From NCBI GenBank assembly GCA_934569215.1, contig CAKTKF010000043.1:1-7382 (forward strand): a stretch of 7,382 nucleotides of DNA, written 5' to 3'. The notes beneath the pieces are model-generated. The model did no database searches. It had not been told where the DNA came from and was given only the letters and a program-made list of their open reading frames with translations. The translations under genes and the position numbers were made by a program. Positions within the stretch are counted from its first letter, which is position 1, and each line of letters starts with the position of its first letter. The DNA comes from an uncultured Oscillospiraceae bacterium. GTDB lineage: Bacteria > Bacillota > Clostridia > Oscillospirales > Oscillospiraceae. Below are positions 5,644 through 7,382 of this stretch, piece by piece.

Positions 5644-7191
5644 ATGAAGAAAAATATACAAAAAACAGATTATTTTCGGGATGTGCTGCAAAACCGGGTA
5701 CTGGTCTTTACTGCCCTGTTTGTAACGATTCTGTGCTATGGCTTTGCCGTTACCCACCAGTCCATCGGCGTTGATGATGTTGCCCGAAATTTTTACCTCT
5801 ACAGTGACGGCTCCTGGAACATGATCCGTCAGGGGCGGCTGCTGCATGTGCTGCTGAACACGGTTACTCGGTTCGTTGCCTTTATTCCGTTTTTCACGGA
5901 GTTTGTGGGCGCCTCTCTCTTTTGTCTGTCCGCCTTGCTGTTCTGTGGACTCTTCCAGACGGTATGTGAGGGAAAGCTCCCGGTTGGCGCTTTGGCTGCC
6001 TTCACAGCTATCTATCTCAGCTGCTCCATCAATGTGGAAAAATTCTTGTATTCCCTGGATGTTCTTGCCACGACGACCTCTTTCTGCTGTTGCCCCATGT
6101 CTTTATTGTATGCGCGATGGTTTGTCCGCGGCGAGAGGCGGGTGGCGTTTCCGGCAGTGCTTCTAGGGATGGTCACCATTGCCAGCTACGAATCCTTCCT
6201 CTTTTTGTATGTCTGCGGGGTTTTTGCCATCCTTATTCTGGAAATTCTGAAAGACCCGGAGAAATGGGAATTTCTGTCCCTGCTGAAACACGGACTTGGA
6301 TTTGCGCTTGTGCTGGTCGTTGCCGTTATGTCCTACTATGCATTGGTGGCCGCGGTGCAGCACATGTCCGGATATGTCCGCACTACTTCTCCTTATACCG
6401 CATGGGACACTTCGGAGAAGGGCTTTTTCCGGGCCTTTTCTGACGCCCTCCTGGGAATTGCCGAATATTTCCGTCAGTCTCTGCAGGTGCGTTACTACCC
6501 TATTTGGATTTTCTGTGCGCTCACTGGTGCGGGAGGGCTGCTGATGGTGTGGCTGGCAGCAAAAAAGGAAAATTTCTGGTTGCTGCTCTGTTTCCTTGCC
6601 CTGTTTCTGAGTAATTTCTTCATACATATCATCTATGGTAGCTTCCATCCCCGGATTGCCCAGACCTTTTGTTTCTATACCGGCTTTTTGACGCTGCTGA
6701 TTACTGCCTGGTGCCAATCAAAGCGACTTCTGAAAACCGCTGCCGCCGTTGGCATCTGCCTGCTGATGCTCATCCAGTCTGCGGATATGAATCGGTGGTT
6801 CTTCAACGATTACGTCCGCAGTGAGAAGGAATCCTACGTGGTTCACACATTGGCAACAAGGCTTCTGGATGGCTATGATCTTTCCAAGCCGGTGATTTTC
6901 ACGAACTGTCCTGACCACTGGGCCGATGACAGCGGATATCTGGTGACCCGGCTGTATCCCGGCGGGGACGTGAACGGAAATTCCGTAATTTACTGGTGCG
7001 GCAACACCGTCACTGGATACTGTCCTACCTTTGCCGCTGATCTGTTCCGGTTATACGGCTACGATTTTCTGGTCAGCCCCACCACAGAACTGGCTCGGAA
7101 GGCTCAAACAGATGCCGAAGGAATGCCTGCCTGGCCCAGCGAAGGCTGCATTCGAGAATTTGATGACTTTATCGCTGTGAATTTCGGATAA
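5644..7191 (+). CDS. Polytopic membrane protein resembling GtrII-type glucosyltransferase (GT-C fold)
   Basis: This 515-residue integral membrane protein probably transfers a sugar from a polyprenyl-phosphate carrier to a cell-surface glycan on the outer face of the membrane. After a basic N-terminus, a first membrane segment (about 19-37) leads into an outside loop, SIGVDDVARNFY (40-51). Its acidic pair D44/D45, the following W58, and QGR (63-65) look like the catalytic loop of GT-C enzymes and of the Glucos_trans_II family. About nine to ten further hydrophobic segments run to about residue 383. A soluble domain of roughly 130 residues follows, ending in PAWPSEGCIREFDDFIAVNF. The ATG at 5644 is chosen because GAGG lies 6 nt upstream and the promoter excludes earlier in-frame codons. 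No flippase (GtrA) or carrier-charging enzyme (GtrB) gene is adjacent, so donor and acceptor are unknown. By eye, base composition is less GC-rich than the neighbours, hinting at acquisition. Family membership is probable, not proven. Confidence 0.72.
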   Translation: MKKNIQKTDYFRDVLQNRVLVFTALFVTILCYGFAVTHQSIGVDDVARNFYLYSDGSWNMIRQGRLLHVLLNTVTRFVAFIPFFTEFVGASLFCLSALLFCGLFQTVCEGKLPVGALAAFTAIYLSCSINVEKFLYSLDVLATTTSFCCCPMSLLYARWFVRGERRVAFPAVLLGMVTIASYESFLFLYVCGVFAILILEILKDPEKWEFLSLLKHGLGFALVLVVAVMSYYALVAAVQHMSGYVRTTSPYTAWDTSEKGFFRAFSDALLGIAEYFRQSLQVRYYPIWIFCALTGAGGLLMVWLAAKKENFWLLLCFLALFLSNFFIHIIYGSFHPRIAQTFCFYTGFLTLLITAWCQSKRLLKTAAAVGICLLMLIQSADMNRWFFNDYVRSEKESYVVHTLATRLLDGYDLSKPVIFTNCPDHWADDSGYLVTRLYPGGDVNGNSVIYWCGNTVTGYCPTFAADLFRLYGYDFLVSPTTELARKAQTDAEGMPAWPSEGCIREFDDFIAVNFG

Positions 7192-7208
7192 GAAGAGGGG
7201 CTGTTAAG

Positions 7209-7261
7209 GCAACACCGCACAATTGTGTCCGCGAGTTTCAGACACAATTGTGCGGTGTTGC
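7209..7261. repeat. Perfect 21-bp inverted repeat between convergent genes; likely bidirectional terminator or dispersed repeat
   Basis: The arms 7209-7229 (starting GCAACACCGCAC) and 7241-7261 (ending GCGGTGTTGC) are exactly complementary over 21 bp. They are separated by an 11-nt spacer and can be extended outward by about four pairs including one G-U. Each arm contains the self-palindrome CACAATTGTG (7218-7227 and 7243-7252). It fills the gap between the stop at 7191 and the opposing stop at 7263. Flanking U-tracts are short (TTTA on the plus side, TTAA on the minus side), which is weaker than the terminator at 3407. A 5-bp direct repeat AGAGG flanks it (7194-7198 and 7265-7269), possibly by chance. 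Confidence 0.85.
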
Positions 7262-7262
7262 T

Positions 7263-7382
7263 TTAGAGGTTTCCCAGAAAATTGTCCAGAATTTTTTCCT
7301 GAATACGGATATATTCCCGGGCGTCCTCCGGGCCGAGGGCTTCCAGCAGGGACGATACCCGGGAGATGACCTCCGCCCGGGC
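7263..7382 (-). CDS. C-terminal end of an unidentified protein (possibly a MarR-type regulator), cut by right edge
   Basis: On the minus strand an open frame enters from the right edge and ends at TAA (7265-7263), giving 39 residues. It ends with ALGPEDAREYIRIQEKILDN and FLGNL. The visible part is charged and helical, with a heptad-like spacing of hydrophobic residues. The LLEALGPEDA...YIRI pattern resembles the C-terminal dimerisation helix of MarR-family transcription factors, but this is too short for a firm call. Coding is supported by the run of GC-ending codons and by the stop lying directly beside a hairpin. The gene is convergent with the membrane glycosyltransferase gene. Confidence 0.55.
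   Translation of the reverse strand, partial: ARAEVISRVSSLLEALGPEDAREYIRIQEKILDNFLGNL

Noticed and set aside
5521..7191. Possible defence or mobile island around the divergent genes
   Set aside because: No integrase, transposase, nuclease, toxin-antitoxin pair or attachment-type direct repeat is visible, so a defence or island reading is not supported.

Overview
The window looks like a chromosomal piece of a fairly GC-rich Firmicute, most likely a gut-type clostridium of the Oscillospirales. This is inferred from strong AGGAGG-type ribosome binding sites, short intergenic gaps with intrinsic terminator hairpins, a Y-family polymerase paired with a YolD-like gene, and a candidate LexA operator of the Bacillus/Clostridium (DinR) type. 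No tRNA, rRNA, CRISPR array, transposase or integrase was seen, and no reading frame appears broken.

Region 1 (1-3450, plus strand) is an ABC importer operon of the ferric-iron/AfuABC-FbpABC type. It holds the C-terminal part of a solute-binding protein (cut by the left edge), a fused two-domain permease with two EAA loops, and an ATPase with a C-terminal TOBE domain. A perfect hairpin between the binding-protein and permease genes probably lowers downstream expression relative to the binding protein. The permease and ATPase genes are 3 nt apart, and the ATPase ribosome binding site lies inside the end of the permease gene. The substrate cannot be fixed from the sequence: ferric iron, polyamine and phosphonate importers share this architecture. 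The operon ends in a strong hairpin that can terminate transcription from both sides.

Region 2 (3508-5620, minus strand) is a two-gene DNA-damage-tolerance operon. A UvrX/YqjW-like Y-family DNA polymerase with a beta-clamp-binding motif comes first, followed by a YolD-like gene whose start overlaps the polymerase stop by one base (TAATG). A candidate LexA (SOS) box lies just downstream of a plausible -10 element, as expected for a repressed SOS operon.

Region 3 (5590-7382) holds a divergently transcribed 515-residue polytopic membrane protein resembling the GtrII-type glucosyltransferase family (GT-C fold). It has its own near-consensus extended -10 promoter. It is followed by a perfect 21-bp inverted repeat and then the C-terminal 39 codons of a convergent minus-strand gene cut by the right edge.

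Nothing here amounts to a clearly new biological system. The most useful leads are the candidate SOS operator, the terminator-like inverted repeat embedded in the divergent promoter region, the hairpin inside the ABC operon, and the long perfect palindrome near the right end, which may belong to a dispersed repeat family.
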